Positions 52,058 through 60,715 of a stretch of DNA of 64,000 nt are shown here, piece by piece. This DNA is from Bacteroidaceae bacterium (GTDB lineage Bacteria; Bacteroidota; Bacteroidia; Bacteroidales; Bacteroidaceae). The stretch spans positions 1 through 64,000 of the forward strand of contig JAFWPH010000009.1 of the NCBI GenBank assembly GCA_017509605.1. Direction: 5' to 3'. The position numbers and the translations under genes are program-made. Position 1 is the stretch's first letter, and the number at the start of each line of letters is the position of its first letter. The notes below the pieces were generated by a model, which did not search any database, had not been told where the DNA came from, and worked only from the letters and a program-made list of their open reading frames with translations.

Positions 52058-53197
52058 ATGGAAGACTATTCAGACATTCGCCCTTATCTGCCCGAGGAAT
52101 TGCCTCAGATTTATGAGGAGTTGCTCGCCGACGAGAAGTTCAGGCAGATGATAGCCGTGGTGTATAAGGACCTGCCTTTCGAGGCCGTGGCTGCCACGCT
52201 CCGTTCATGCAAGACCAATACCGAGGTGCAGGTGAAACTTGTGTATCCTGTCTTGACCCAGTTGCTCTCCACCCAGAGCCAGGGTCTCACCTCCGATTTC
52301 TCTTCCATTGCCAATGACGGCACATGCTACACGTTCATTTCCAATCACCGCGACATCGTGCTCGACTCGGCCCTGCTCGATTACTCATTGTTGCAAAACA
52401 ATATGGACACAGCGGAGATAGCTATAGGCGACAACCTTCTTATCTATCCATGGATCAAGAAACTCGTTAGGGTAGCCAAGTCGTTTATCGTCCAACGTGC
52501 ATTAACCATGCGGCAGATGCTGCTTGCATCGGCCAAGATGTCGAGATACATGCACTACGTCATCAACGAGAAGAAACAGCATATCTGGATCGCTCAGCGT
52601 GAGGGTCGCGCCAAGGACTCTGATGACCGCACTCAGGATAGTGTGTTGAAGATGATGGCCATGGGCGGCGAAGGAGATGTAATCAGCCGGTTGAAGAATC
52701 TCCACATCGTGCCGTTGAGCATTTCATATGAGTATGACCCATGCGACTTTCTTAAAGCTAAGGAGTTCCAACAGAAAAGGGACGTGGAAGGCTGGAAGAA
52801 GAGTCCAGAGGACGACTTGCAGAACATGCAGACAGGCATCTTTGGTTATAAGGGCCATATACACTATCAGGCTGCTCCTTGTCTGAACGAATGGCTTGAC
52901 TCTGTTGATCCCTCGACTCCTAAGCCAGAGTTGTTCCGTATGGTGGCAGAGAAGATAGATCAGGATATCCACCTCAATTACCGTCTTTATCCCGCCAACT
53001 ATATCGCAGCCGATCTTCTGCAAGGTACAGACCAGCGAAATGGGCATTATACAGCGGAGGAGAAGAGCGCTTTCGAGGCTTACTTGTCCAAGAAGGTAGG
53101 CATGGTGGAACTGGAGAATGCCGATTCAGACTATCTGCGTGAGCGTATCCTCACCATGTATGCCAACCCGACCTTCAATCAGGAGAAGGCTTTATGA
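52058..53197 (+). CDS. Glycerol-phosphate acyltransferase-like protein (PlsC family)
   Basis: A 379-residue acyltransferase-domain protein. The region TFISNHRDIVLDSALLDYSL (about residues 88-108) is the PlsC/LPLAT active-site block, although the spacing is H-x5-D rather than the classical H-x4-D. Further conserved-type segments are AIGDNLLIYPW, VNRAL-like IVQRALTMRQ and WIAQREGRAKDSDD. Such proteins attach acyl chains to lysophospholipids or glycerol phosphate. No transmembrane helix is obvious. It overlaps the following lipoprotein gene by 4 bp (ATGA), so the two are translationally coupled. Confidence 0.8.
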   Translation: MEDYSDIRPYLPEELPQIYEELLADEKFRQMIAVVYKDLPFEAVAATLRSCKTNTEVQVKLVYPVLTQLLSTQSQGLTSDFSSIANDGTCYTFISNHRDIVLDSALLDYSLLQNNMDTAEIAIGDNLLIYPWIKKLVRVAKSFIVQRALTMRQMLLASAKMSRYMHYVINEKKQHIWIAQREGRAKDSDDRTQDSVLKMMAMGGEGDVISRLKNLHIVPLSISYEYDPCDFLKAKEFQQKRDVEGWKKSPEDDLQNMQTGIFGYKGHIHYQAAPCLNEWLDSVDPSTPKPELFRMVAEKIDQDIHLNYRLYPANYIAADLLQGTDQRNGHYTAEEKSAFEAYLSKKVGMVELENADSDYLRERILTMYANPTFNQEKAL

Positions 53198-53826
53198 GAA
53201 AGTTGCTGATATCTTTCCTGTCAGTGTTGCCTTTCGTGATACTTTCATGTGATGATGACGATGAAGATCCCATGCCTCCGATTAGGATGGAGTTTGTTGA
53301 GACCATCACCGACAGCAAGTCTATTGTGGAGTATATCTTGACTGATGAGGGCGTGCGCCTGACTCCTTCGTCCCCCATTACTGCCTCGAGACCTGATACC
53401 ACCTACCGTTGTGTTTGTCAGTATGCCATGATGGATGGCGTTTGCCATGTGTATGATTTGAGGGCCATCTTTTCTAAGAAACCCGTTCATATCTCAGAGA
53501 CGGACACTATGTGGACAGACCCACTTGGTGTGAACAGTGTGTGGAAAACCTCCCGTTATGTGAACATGTCGTTGGCTTTGCTCACCACTGGGCAGGGTTC
53601 CCATGTTTATACTTTCTGTGAGGACACCATTATGACCAATTCTTTGGGATCAAAGACCGCGGTTTGTACGTTGTCTCACCATCGTGTGGGCAAGGATCCA
53701 GAGTCATATACACAGGATGTTTATCTCAGTTTGCCTGTCTATGACTACGTGTCGTCAGGTATCGACTCTGTGGCTGTTTCCATCCACACTTATTCGGGAT
53801 GGAAACAGTATCAATTCAAATTATAA
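53194..53826 (+). CDS. Small lipoprotein, possibly NigD-like
   Basis: A 210-residue lipoprotein. The signal MRKLLISFLSVLPFVILSC puts the lipidated Cys at residue 19, followed by an Asp-rich linker (DDDDEDP). The rest is beta-rich, with FVETITDSKSIVEYILTDEG, TTYRCVCQYA and VAVSIHTYSGWKQYQFKL. The arrangement recalls NigD-like lipoproteins of Bacteroidales, but identification is tentative. It is translationally coupled to the acyltransferase gene. Confidence 0.65.
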   Translation: MRKLLISFLSVLPFVILSCDDDDEDPMPPIRMEFVETITDSKSIVEYILTDEGVRLTPSSPITASRPDTTYRCVCQYAMMDGVCHVYDLRAIFSKKPVHISETDTMWTDPLGVNSVWKTSRYVNMSLALLTTGQGSHVYTFCEDTIMTNSLGSKTAVCTLSHHRVGKDPESYTQDVYLSLPVYDYVSSGIDSVAVSIHTYSGWKQYQFKL

Positions 53827-53877
53827 GTATTATATAGAGTAGGTTGTCCCTTTTGGAAAATACTGGCCATTGGAAAG

Positions 53878-54699
53878 ATGAAGAAAAACCTTTTTGTTGT
53901 TCCCATAGCAGGATTGTGTAATAGGATGCGTGTTGTAGCGAGCGCAGCAGAGTTATCACGCCGTTACCACAAGAGACTAATTATCTTGTGGATAAGAAAT
54001 CAGAAAATGAATATTCGGTTTTCAGATTTGTTTGAACCTATTCCACATCGAGTGTTAGAGTTTTCGAATGAGCAGTCTTTATCCTATAAGTTATGCTATC
54101 ACTTCATTAAATTGCTCAGGCCGGTTTTTATGATCAGTGATAAGGACTTTGACAATAAATACCAGACTAATCCTGAATATTTTGACCGTCTTGAAGGCCG
54201 TCATGGCTTTCTCTACACCTATCATAATGTAACAGGGACAAATGATTACTCCATGTTCAGAATCAACAAAAGGCTTACTCCCTTATTGTTCCCTGAAGCA
54301 TCCCTCCATGATGTGGTCGGCATTCATATACGCAGGACCGACAACACTTTATCGATAGACATCTCACCCACTTCTCTTTTCATAGAAAAGATGGAAGAGG
54401 AGATACGCATCAATCCCGCCGTGAGATTCTATTTGGCAACGGACTCTCCAGAGGAGGAATCACTATTGAAGGAGAAATATGGTGACAGGATTCTAACTTA
54501 CCAGAAGCGGTCGCTTGACCGTGGTTCAAAGGCAGGAATGGAAGATGCTATTGTTGATTTGGCCAACCTCTCTCATTGTAAAAGGATATATGGCAGTTTT
54601 TGGTCCTCTTATTCTTATGTTGCCGCACAATGGGGAGGCATTAGCTACACAACCATAATGAACGAGGAGAAAGTGTCGACATTATTCTCTCGAAAGTGA
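53878..54699 (+). CDS. Fucosyltransferase-like glycosyltransferase
   Basis: A 273-residue protein with the fold of alpha-1,6 or O-fucosyltransferases. The N-terminal FVVPIAGLCNRMRVVASAAE binds the nucleotide sugar, VVGIHIRRTDNT is the signature peptide I, and YLATDSPEEE plus a closing AIVDLANLSHCKRIYGSFWSSYS complete the pattern. GDP-fucose is the likely donor by analogy; the acceptor is unknown. The gene is visibly A/T-richer than its neighbours and sits alone, not in a capsule cluster, which hints at acquisition by transfer. Confidence 0.78.
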   Translation: MKKNLFVVPIAGLCNRMRVVASAAELSRRYHKRLIILWIRNQKMNIRFSDLFEPIPHRVLEFSNEQSLSYKLCYHFIKLLRPVFMISDKDFDNKYQTNPEYFDRLEGRHGFLYTYHNVTGTNDYSMFRINKRLTPLLFPEASLHDVVGIHIRRTDNTLSIDISPTSLFIEKMEEEIRINPAVRFYLATDSPEEESLLKEKYGDRILTYQKRSLDRGSKAGMEDAIVDLANLSHCKRIYGSFWSSYSYVAAQWGGISYTTIMNEEKVSTLFSRK

Positions 54700-54709
54700 G
54701 TGTCCGTCT

Positions 54710-55555
54710 TTAAAGAGAAGAAGTCGTTGAGGTGATGTCTTCATCAGTCACTTCTTCCGCATCGTTGATGTCAGGGGCATTGATGTCGATATTGAGTGTG
54801 GTGTCAGGTGATGTGACGTTGTGTTGTATGTTGTAGGCAAGCATCATCGATTCCTTAAGTTTGTTCTTGAGCTTTTTCGACTGATGCCGGAAAGTGAAAA
54901 ATGTGAGTACTCCAGATACCGATCCTCCTACGATGGGTACGAACTTGGCCACTCCTCTGGAAAAACTCTGTTTGGTCAGTGACACACCAATCCATTTCGC
55001 CACCTGTCGTACAAGCGGGAAGATAACACCTTGTGTCAGTGCATACTGTGGTAATCTTTTCATCACCATTTTGCCGAACTGTTCCGACAGTTCCTGTATC
55101 ACCTTGTTGGCTGCCGCCACTCCACTCATCACTCCCACAAACACCGTCAGCATGTCGGCCGCACTGTCGGAGAAGTTACCCTTCTCATCGCAGAGGTCAG
55201 GATATCCGTAGATATACGCCACTTTCTGCGATACCACGAACACATGAAAATAGAACTGTGCGATGTCGCTGGGTATGGTTCCAAGCACAGCGAGTCCTCC
55301 TGGCATTCCCAAGGCTGTTGAGACACCGGTGGCCATTCTGGTGTGGTAGCCGATGCTGCTTTTCGCAAGTTTGTCGAGCACTTCCATAGGTATGAGGCCA
55401 ATTGGACCTTGCTCGATTGCCGCCTCTATCTTGTCGTTGTCGATGCGATAGGTCGCGAGTTGTTCACGCAGGTATTGCGAGCGGTTGACTTTGACACCAG
55501 GCATGCTCATGGCAGCCGACAGCACCTTGTTCCAAATTTGTATTTTCTTGTCCAT
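54710..55555 (-). CDS. EcsC family protein
   Basis: A 281-residue EcsC-domain protein with hydrophobic stretches: VSTALGMPGGLAVLGTIPSD, AADMLTVFVGVMSGVAAANK, and VPIVGGSVSGVLTFFTFRH. EcsC proteins associate with membranes and, in Bacillus, with the EcsAB transporter; their biochemical role is unclear. The C-terminal 40 residues are acidic and Asn/Thr-rich. It is convergent with the glycosyltransferase gene, and the two stop codons lie about 10 bp apart. Confidence 0.8.
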   Translation of the reverse strand: MDKKIQIWNKVLSAAMSMPGVKVNRSQYLREQLATYRIDNDKIEAAIEQGPIGLIPMEVLDKLAKSSIGYHTRMATGVSTALGMPGGLAVLGTIPSDIAQFYFHVFVVSQKVAYIYGYPDLCDEKGNFSDSAADMLTVFVGVMSGVAAANKVIQELSEQFGKMVMKRLPQYALTQGVIFPLVRQVAKWIGVSLTKQSFSRGVAKFVPIVGGSVSGVLTFFTFRHQSKKLKNKLKESMMLAYNIQHNVTSPDTTLNIDINAPDINDAEEVTDEDITSTTSSL

Positions 55556-55657
55556 GATGAAGGATGTTGATGATTGCAGTTCGTTCCAAAATGTGTAGGG
55601 ATGCGACGCATCGCATCCCTATAGCCTATAGAAAGAAGATGATAGTTGCAGGGAGGA

Positions 55658-56122
55658 CTACTTGAAGTAGTAAAGGAAAGTGGCGATGCCTTCAAGTGCA
55701 GGTTTGCGCTGTCCTTCTATTTCGATGGTGAAGTCGATTTCGGCCTTGCAGATGCCTCGCAGGTTGTTGATGCCCTGTAGGCGAGCGACGAGCCGCACCC
55801 TGCTTCCTGTAATGACGGGCTGTCCGAACTTCATCTTATCCATTCCGTAATTGACCATCATCCTGAGGTTGTTGACCTCGATAATTTGGTTCCATAGGTA
55901 TGGCAGGATGGAGAGTGTGAGGTATCCGTGTGCTATTGTCGATTTGTAAGGACTCTCCACCTTGGCTCGTTCCACATCCACATGAATCCATTGGTGGTCG
56001 AGTGTGGCGTCGGCGAATTTGTTGATTCTTTCCTGATCCACGGTGAGCCATTCCGAGATACCCAATTGTTCTCCGAGATGCGATGCAAATTCATCGTAGG
56101 AATTGATGATTAGTTTTCCCAT
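55658..56122 (-). CDS. MaoC-like hot-dog dehydratase
   Basis: A 154-residue single hot-dog protein of the MaoC/(R)-enoyl-CoA hydratase type. The catalytic block is FADATLDHQWIHVDVERAKV, carrying the Asp and His of the hydratase 2 motif, followed by IAHGYLTLSILPYLW. Substrate not determined. The start at 56122 gives MGKLIINSYDEFASHLG; the longer frame upstream runs through the promoter. Confidence 0.85.
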   Translation of the reverse strand: MGKLIINSYDEFASHLGEQLGISEWLTVDQERINKFADATLDHQWIHVDVERAKVESPYKSTIAHGYLTLSILPYLWNQIIEVNNLRMMVNYGMDKMKFGQPVITGSRVRLVARLQGINNLRGICKAEIDFTIEIEGQRKPALEGIATFLYYFK

Positions 56123-56160
56123 AATAGTTGTTTTGTGTAGTAGATTGTTGAATATCATTG

Positions 56161-56168
56161 CAAATGTA
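56161..56168 (-). promoter_or_regulatory. Possible -7 box for the MaoC gene
   Basis: TACATTTG on the minus strand, about 40 bp before the start codon. A TTTG box at 56194-56197 is 25 bp away, further than usual. Confidence 0.45.
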
Positions 56169-56234
56169 GTCAATAATCTTCAATGAATGAGAACAAAAAA
56201 GGATAAAATTGGAAAACATCTCGATTTCTTGTGC

Positions 56235-56242
56235 TAAATTTG
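56235..56242 (+). promoter_or_regulatory. Possible -7 box for mutY
   Basis: TAAATTTG fits TAnnTTTG and lies about 28 bp before the mutY start codon. The -33 box is not clear. Confidence 0.5.
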
Positions 56243-56270
56243 CCTTTGAATACATTGAAAAAACAAGTCT

Positions 56271-57326
56271 ATGTTGCTTGAGAAGGAAAAAAAGCCTTTT
56301 GCCGCGGTGTTTACGTCCACTCTTCTTGATTGGTATGAGAAGAACGGACGAAGTCTGCCTTGGCGTGGCATTGCCGACCCTTATCCCATTTGGTTGAGCG
56401 AGGTGATTTTGCAGCAGACCCGTATTCAGCAAGGTTGGAGCTATTGGGAGCGCTTCATGCATCGCTGGCCCACAGTGGAGCAGTTGGCCGCAGCTTCGGA
56501 GGATGAGGTGCTTCGTCTTTGGCAAGGGTTGGGTTATTACAGCCGTGCTCGCCACATGCATCAAGCAGCTCGGCAAATCGTGACTTTGGGTGGTTTCCCT
56601 TCTGATTACGCTGCCATCCGCAGTTTGAAGGGGGTGGGCGATTATACTGCTGCTGCCATTGCTTCTTTTGCCTTTGGTGAGCCTGTTGCTGTGGTTGATG
56701 GCAATGTCTATCGGGTGCTGTCCCGTGTGTTTGGCATTGATGTTCCGATTAACGGCACAGAAGGTAAGAAGACGTTTACCGCTCTTGCCAACCAATTGAT
56801 AGCCATGGACAAGCCAGCCTCGTTCAATCAGGCGATGATGGACTTCGGTGCGGTTCAGTGCACTTCCAAGTCACCGCATTGCGAATCATGTCCGATGCTG
56901 GAGATGTGTGAAGCTTATCATACGGGGCGTGTAGAAGCCTTGCCTGTGAAGTTGAGGAAAACTACCGTTAAGACTCGTTATTTCAGTTATGTGCTGGTGC
57001 GTTGTGCGGGATGGATTGCTGTACGCCGTCGTCCTTCTGGGGACATTTGGCAAGGTTTATGGGAACCTTTTTTGATAGAGACACCATCGAAGGCCGATGT
57101 GGAAAATGTGATTCGTCAATTTGAGGTGGTAGGAAGGCTCACTCTGCTCAAAGAAAATGTAAGACATGTGCTTACCCACCGCATTATCCTTGCAGATTTC
57201 TATTTGCTTGAGGCTTTGTCTAGGCCCTCTCTTCCTGATGATTACGTGTGGGTTGACGAGTTATCATACGATGAATATGCGAAACCCCGTTTGATAGAAC
57301 TACTGATGGAGACACTGAATGGTTGA
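56271..57326 (+). CDS. mutY: A/G-specific adenine DNA glycosylase
   Basis: MutY removes adenine mispaired with 8-oxoguanine. The 351-residue protein has the helix-hairpin-helix segment LKGVGDYTAAAIASFAFGEP with the catalytic Asp in VVDGNVYRVLSR. The iron-sulfur cluster ligands have spacing C-x6-C-x2-C-x5-C (CTSKSPHCESCPMLEMC), and a C-terminal NUDIX-like domain (about residues 235-345) recognises 8-oxoG. The catalytic Glu is in LSEVILQQTRIQQGWSYW. All key residues are present. Confidence 0.95.
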   Translation: MLLEKEKKPFAAVFTSTLLDWYEKNGRSLPWRGIADPYPIWLSEVILQQTRIQQGWSYWERFMHRWPTVEQLAAASEDEVLRLWQGLGYYSRARHMHQAARQIVTLGGFPSDYAAIRSLKGVGDYTAAAIASFAFGEPVAVVDGNVYRVLSRVFGIDVPINGTEGKKTFTALANQLIAMDKPASFNQAMMDFGAVQCTSKSPHCESCPMLEMCEAYHTGRVEALPVKLRKTTVKTRYFSYVLVRCAGWIAVRRRPSGDIWQGLWEPFLIETPSKADVENVIRQFEVVGRLTLLKENVRHVLTHRIILADFYLLEALSRPSLPDDYVWVDELSYDEYAKPRLIELLMETLNG

Positions 57327-57369
57327 TAGTAACTATATATACAGTGTTTTCGAAGATGAAATGTTGTAA

Positions 57370-59358
57370 ATGAATGAATATATGAAACTTAGAGGATTTG
57401 TATTGTTGTTATGCCTTGGAATGGTAGTAACCTTAAAGGCTCAGATGATGCCTTTTTGGGGCGAACAGAAGACTTATCCTGTGCCAGCCGCCGTGGAAAT
57501 CGATGTGAATACTTTAGACACGGATTTGCCTCTTGTTGTGATTAAAGCTGACACTTCTATCACAGCGAAGAAGAAGGTGAGTGCGAAGATGAGGATTATC
57601 GATGACGGTAAGCACAATCGTATAAACAGTCGTTCTGCCAGTTATGACGGATCAATCCGTATCAAGTTGCGCGGTAACAGTTCGCTGATGCTCAGTCAGA
57701 AGAAATTCACTTTTGAGACTTGTGATGCCGAAGGACATTCTGTGGATGTAAGTCTTCTTGGCATGCCAGCTGAATCTGATTGGGTTTTGCTCGCCCCATA
57801 CAACGACGTGTCGTTGCTGCGCGATGTCTTCGCTTTCACCCTGTGGCGGGAGATGGGGCATTGGGCTCCTCGTACGCGTATGGTGGAGGTGGTGCTGAAT
57901 GACAAGTATGTAGGTGTTTATGCGCTGTGCGAGAGTATCAAGCGGGGGCCTGAGCGTGTTGATGTGGAGAAACTTAAGGACAATGACTTGACGGGTAGAG
58001 AGGTCACAGGTGGTTATATCCTGAGAATCGATGTGGCTGACGAGAAGGACGCGTCTTTCCCCTCTAAGGTGAAGGGCGTTGGTGGTGGTTTCATGGGAGG
58101 TCAGGTGATTTGGTCGTGTATGTATCCGAAGAAGAAAAACTTGCGTCCCGAACAGTTTGACTATATCCATCGTTTTATCGATGACATGGAGACCACGATA
58201 CAGTCATCGGGTTTTGCCGATCCCGACAGTGGTTATGCCCGATATATGGATGTGGCGTCGTTTGTGGACTATTTCTTGCATACAGAGTTCTCCCTCAATG
58301 CCGACGGTTTGCGCCGCAGTACCTATTTTTATAAAGAAAAACTTCATTCGGATGGCACGGGCGATAAATTGCACGCAGGGCCTGTCTGGGATTATAATCT
58401 CGCTTATGGTATCGGCTCCTTCAATGGTGCGGATAATATTGAGAATTGGGTTTATAAGGGTGGTGACACCCAGCCTATTTCCGCTTTCTGGGGGCGATTG
58501 CTTGACGACCCGGCTTACCGCAGTAAGGTGAAGGCGCGTTATCAAGAGTTGCGTGCCACAGTGCTGAGCGAAAAACATATCAATGCGTTCTTTGATGATT
58601 ATGCCAAGTTGCTGAAGAAAGCCCAGAAACGCCAGTTCGCAGTCTATCCCGAACTGCTTGCCTCACAAGAGGAAGTGGAGGATTTGGCCAAAGCCAAAAG
58701 TGAAGGGAAATCAATGAATCCATTCGGCGCTTTTCCATCCTTCGGTGGCTTTCCTCAGATGTCCGACAGCCTTCAAGGTAATCCTTTCGGCGGGTTCCCG
58801 CCCTTCGGTGGTTTCCCCCAGATGCCTGACAGCCTTCAGGGTAATCCTTTCGGAGGGTTCCCACCCTTCGGTGGTTTCCCTCAGATGCCTGACAGCCTTC
58901 AGGGTAATCCTTTCGGCGGGTTCCCGCCCTTCGGCGGTTTTCCTCAGGTGCCCGACAGCCTTCAGGGTAATCCTTTCGGCGGTTTTCCTCAGATGCCCGA
59001 CAGCCTTCAGGGTAATCCTTTCGGCGGTTTTCCGCCCTTCGGTGGTTTCCCCCAGATGCGCGACAGCCTTCAGAGCAATCCATTCGGCGCTTTCCCACCC
59101 TTCGGTGGCTTTCCTCAGATGCCCGACAGCTTAGGTAGAGGGAATTTTAGTTTTCCCTTCCCAGAGGGTTTCCAGTTCCCAGGTGGGATGCAGATGCCCG
59201 ATGGTTTTGAATTCCCCTCATTTGACGGTGGAGGTACGATGATGCTTCGTATGTTCCAAGGTTATCGCGTGACATCCTACGAAGAGGAAATCAAGACCAT
59301 CAAGCAGTGGTGTGCCGACAGATTGAAGGTGATGGACAGAGTGATAGAGGAGTATTAG
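57370..59358 (+). CDS. CotH-family secreted protein with 21-residue Phe/Gly/Pro tandem repeats
   Basis: A 662-residue protein with a signal peptide (KLRGFVLLLCLGMVVTLKAQ; an alternative start at 57382 removes four residues). Residues about 60-430 match CotH: IRIKLRGNSSLMLSQKKFTF, GVYALCESIKRGPERV and the motif AGPVWDYNLAYG with Asp and Asn. CotH proteins of Bacillus spores are atypical protein kinases; bacterial secreted members are mostly uncharacterised. Residues about 450-588 hold seven repeats of NPFGGFPPFGGFPQMPDSLQ-like sequence. The final part continues the domain (YEEEIKTIKQWCADRLKVM), so the repeats are inserted within the C-terminal region. Confidence 0.82.
   Translation: MNEYMKLRGFVLLLCLGMVVTLKAQMMPFWGEQKTYPVPAAVEIDVNTLDTDLPLVVIKADTSITAKKKVSAKMRIIDDGKHNRINSRSASYDGSIRIKLRGNSSLMLSQKKFTFETCDAEGHSVDVSLLGMPAESDWVLLAPYNDVSLLRDVFAFTLWREMGHWAPRTRMVEVVLNDKYVGVYALCESIKRGPERVDVEKLKDNDLTGREVTGGYILRIDVADEKDASFPSKVKGVGGGFMGGQVIWSCMYPKKKNLRPEQFDYIHRFIDDMETTIQSSGFADPDSGYARYMDVASFVDYFLHTEFSLNADGLRRSTYFYKEKLHSDGTGDKLHAGPVWDYNLAYGIGSFNGADNIENWVYKGGDTQPISAFWGRLLDDPAYRSKVKARYQELRATVLSEKHINAFFDDYAKLLKKAQKRQFAVYPELLASQEEVEDLAKAKSEGKSMNPFGAFPSFGGFPQMSDSLQGNPFGGFPPFGGFPQMPDSLQGNPFGGFPPFGGFPQMPDSLQGNPFGGFPPFGGFPQVPDSLQGNPFGGFPQMPDSLQGNPFGGFPPFGGFPQMRDSLQSNPFGAFPPFGGFPQMPDSLGRGNFSFPFPEGFQFPGGMQMPDGFEFPSFDGGGTMMLRMFQGYRVTSYEEEIKTIKQWCADRLKVMDRVIEEY
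58717..59133 (+). repeat. 63-bp in-frame tandem repeat in the CotH-family gene
   Basis: Seven units of 21 codons, with one shortened to 15 codons by an 18-bp deletion. The middle units are nearly identical at DNA level, so copy number is likely to vary between strains without frameshifting. Confidence 0.9.
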
Positions 59359-59380
59359 TCTGTTGATAAGAAAAGAAATA

Positions 59381-59416
59381 GGGTTAAGTGATTTTTGGTT
59401 CTCAATCACTTAACCC
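59381..59416. terminator. Terminator between the CotH-family gene and tRNA-Leu
   Basis: Perfect 11-bp stems GGGTTAAGTGA and TCACTTAACCC, followed by TTGTTGTTTG on the plus strand. Confidence 0.85.
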
Positions 59417-59426
59417 TTGTTGTTTG

Positions 59427-59508
59427 TGCGCCTGACAGGACTCGAACCTGCACGCCGTGAGGTATTAGATCCTAAGTCTAACGCGTCTACCAATTTCGCC
59501 ACAGGCGC
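59427..59508 (-). tRNA. tRNA-Leu (anticodon UAG)
   Basis: The minus strand folds as a class II tRNA. The acceptor stem is GCGCCUG / CAGGCGC, the D arm is GGCGAAAUUGGUAGACGC, and the anticodon loop CUUAGGA carries UAG. A variable arm is present, and the T arm is GCAGGUUCGAGUCCUGU. The discriminator base is A and CCA is not encoded. A TAAATTTG box at 59577-59584 could be its -7 promoter element. Confidence 0.95.
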
Positions 59509-59662
59509 AAGTGCGCAAGGGGTGTCGTAATGGCCGTATGGCGGTAACCGGCCCGACGCTCATGCGCTTTGCGGTGCAAATTTAGGCATTTATTGTGGAT
59601 TAAGCGAATAATGAGGGGAAAAAGATTCGCTGAGTGTGTTTTTTTGTTTCTTTTGTATTCTG

Positions 59663-60682
59663 TTAGTCTTTTCTCAACATAGCCCTGGCGGTTTCGATGA
59701 TGGTGTCGTGGTTGTTCTCATGGTCGGTGGTGGTCATATCAACCTGAATGTCGGGCGCGACGCCGAATTCGGTGTGTTTGTGGTCCTTGTCGAGCATGAC
59801 TACCGCAGAGTACCTGACGCTCCATCCTGCGGGTATTTCCGATGACATGGGCATACCGCTTCCTCCGCCAGTGGTGTCGCCTACGATGGTGACGTTTGGC
59901 ATTACCTTCATGCATTTCACGAAATCGTTGGCGGCGCTGTAGGTGGAGCGGTTGGCCAGGACGATGACGGGTTTCTGCCATCGTATTCCCTGTGCGGGTT
60001 CGATGTTTTCTTCTTCTTCGTTAGAGAAATCGTTACGTCCCTTTCCTGTCTTGTGGTAGATGTATCCCACAAGTGTTTTTTTGTTGGTAAAGTGGCTGGC
60101 CAGCCGCCGTGAGGTGGTGAGGTTGCCTCCAGGGTTGTTGCGTACGTCGATGATGAGTCCGTCGCACAGTTCTAACCGGTAGAGCGCGTCGCTGATGTTT
60201 CCGTTTCCGAGGGCTTCGCTGAAACTCTCGCACCTGACGTAGCCGACATTGTCTTCAAGTAGTTTGTAACTCAATCCCGCCGCTATGCTGTAGTCGGTGC
60301 CGAGGTAGTAATCATTGACCAGGTTCTCGTCGAAGTTGTTGGGGTGGTCTTCCTTGAAGCTCCAGTTCCGTCCCATGTCGTGCGAGGCGTAAAGGTTGAC
60401 ATGACCGTCTTTCAGTTCTGCGAGCATGTTGCTGCAGACCTCGAAGAGTTGCGCTTTTGTCATCTTCTCGTTCGCTTGGGCGAGATACCGTTGGTGTACT
60501 TCGTCCCAATCCACTCCGATGATGTCCTTTTTGTAGTCGAAGAAGCAATAGTGCTGATCCATGATTTTCCAAAGCGCCTCGATATTGCCTTTGGCGCTGT
60601 TGTCATAGTCGTCCTCGTCGATGCACGCACTTGTTGTCAGTGCGATGACCAAAGCGAGGATATAGAGGGTGAAACGTCGCAT
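59663..60682 (-). CDS. S41-family (C-terminal processing) peptidase lipoprotein
   Basis: A 339-residue lipoprotein (lipobox ending LTTSAC, Cys20) with a tail-specific protease fold. The substrate loop is LCDGLIIDVRNNPGGNL, and the nucleophile serine is in LANRSTYSAANDFV, matching the S41 pattern. GVAPDIQVDM is near the end. The PDZ domain of larger S41 proteases is replaced by a shorter region. Periplasmic or surface processing is likely; the target is unknown. It is the third gene of a parC - DUF3316 - S41 run on the minus strand. Confidence 0.85.
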   Translation of the reverse strand: MRRFTLYILALVIALTTSACIDEDDYDNSAKGNIEALWKIMDQHYCFFDYKKDIIGVDWDEVHQRYLAQANEKMTKAQLFEVCSNMLAELKDGHVNLYASHDMGRNWSFKEDHPNNFDENLVNDYYLGTDYSIAAGLSYKLLEDNVGYVRCESFSEALGNGNISDALYRLELCDGLIIDVRNNPGGNLTTSRRLASHFTNKKTLVGYIYHKTGKGRNDFSNEEEENIEPAQGIRWQKPVIVLANRSTYSAANDFVKCMKVMPNVTIVGDTTGGGSGMPMSSEIPAGWSVRYSAVVMLDKDHKHTEFGVAPDIQVDMTTTDHENNHDTIIETARAMLRKD

Positions 60683-60715
60683 AATCGGTGGTTATTGGGG
60701 TTATTAGGGATGATA

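Noticed and set aside
58580-59098. Antisense frame opposite the CotH repeats with its own repetitive sequence
   Set aside because: It exists only because the repeat unit length is a multiple of three and lacks stops on both strands; no start signal or domain supports it.
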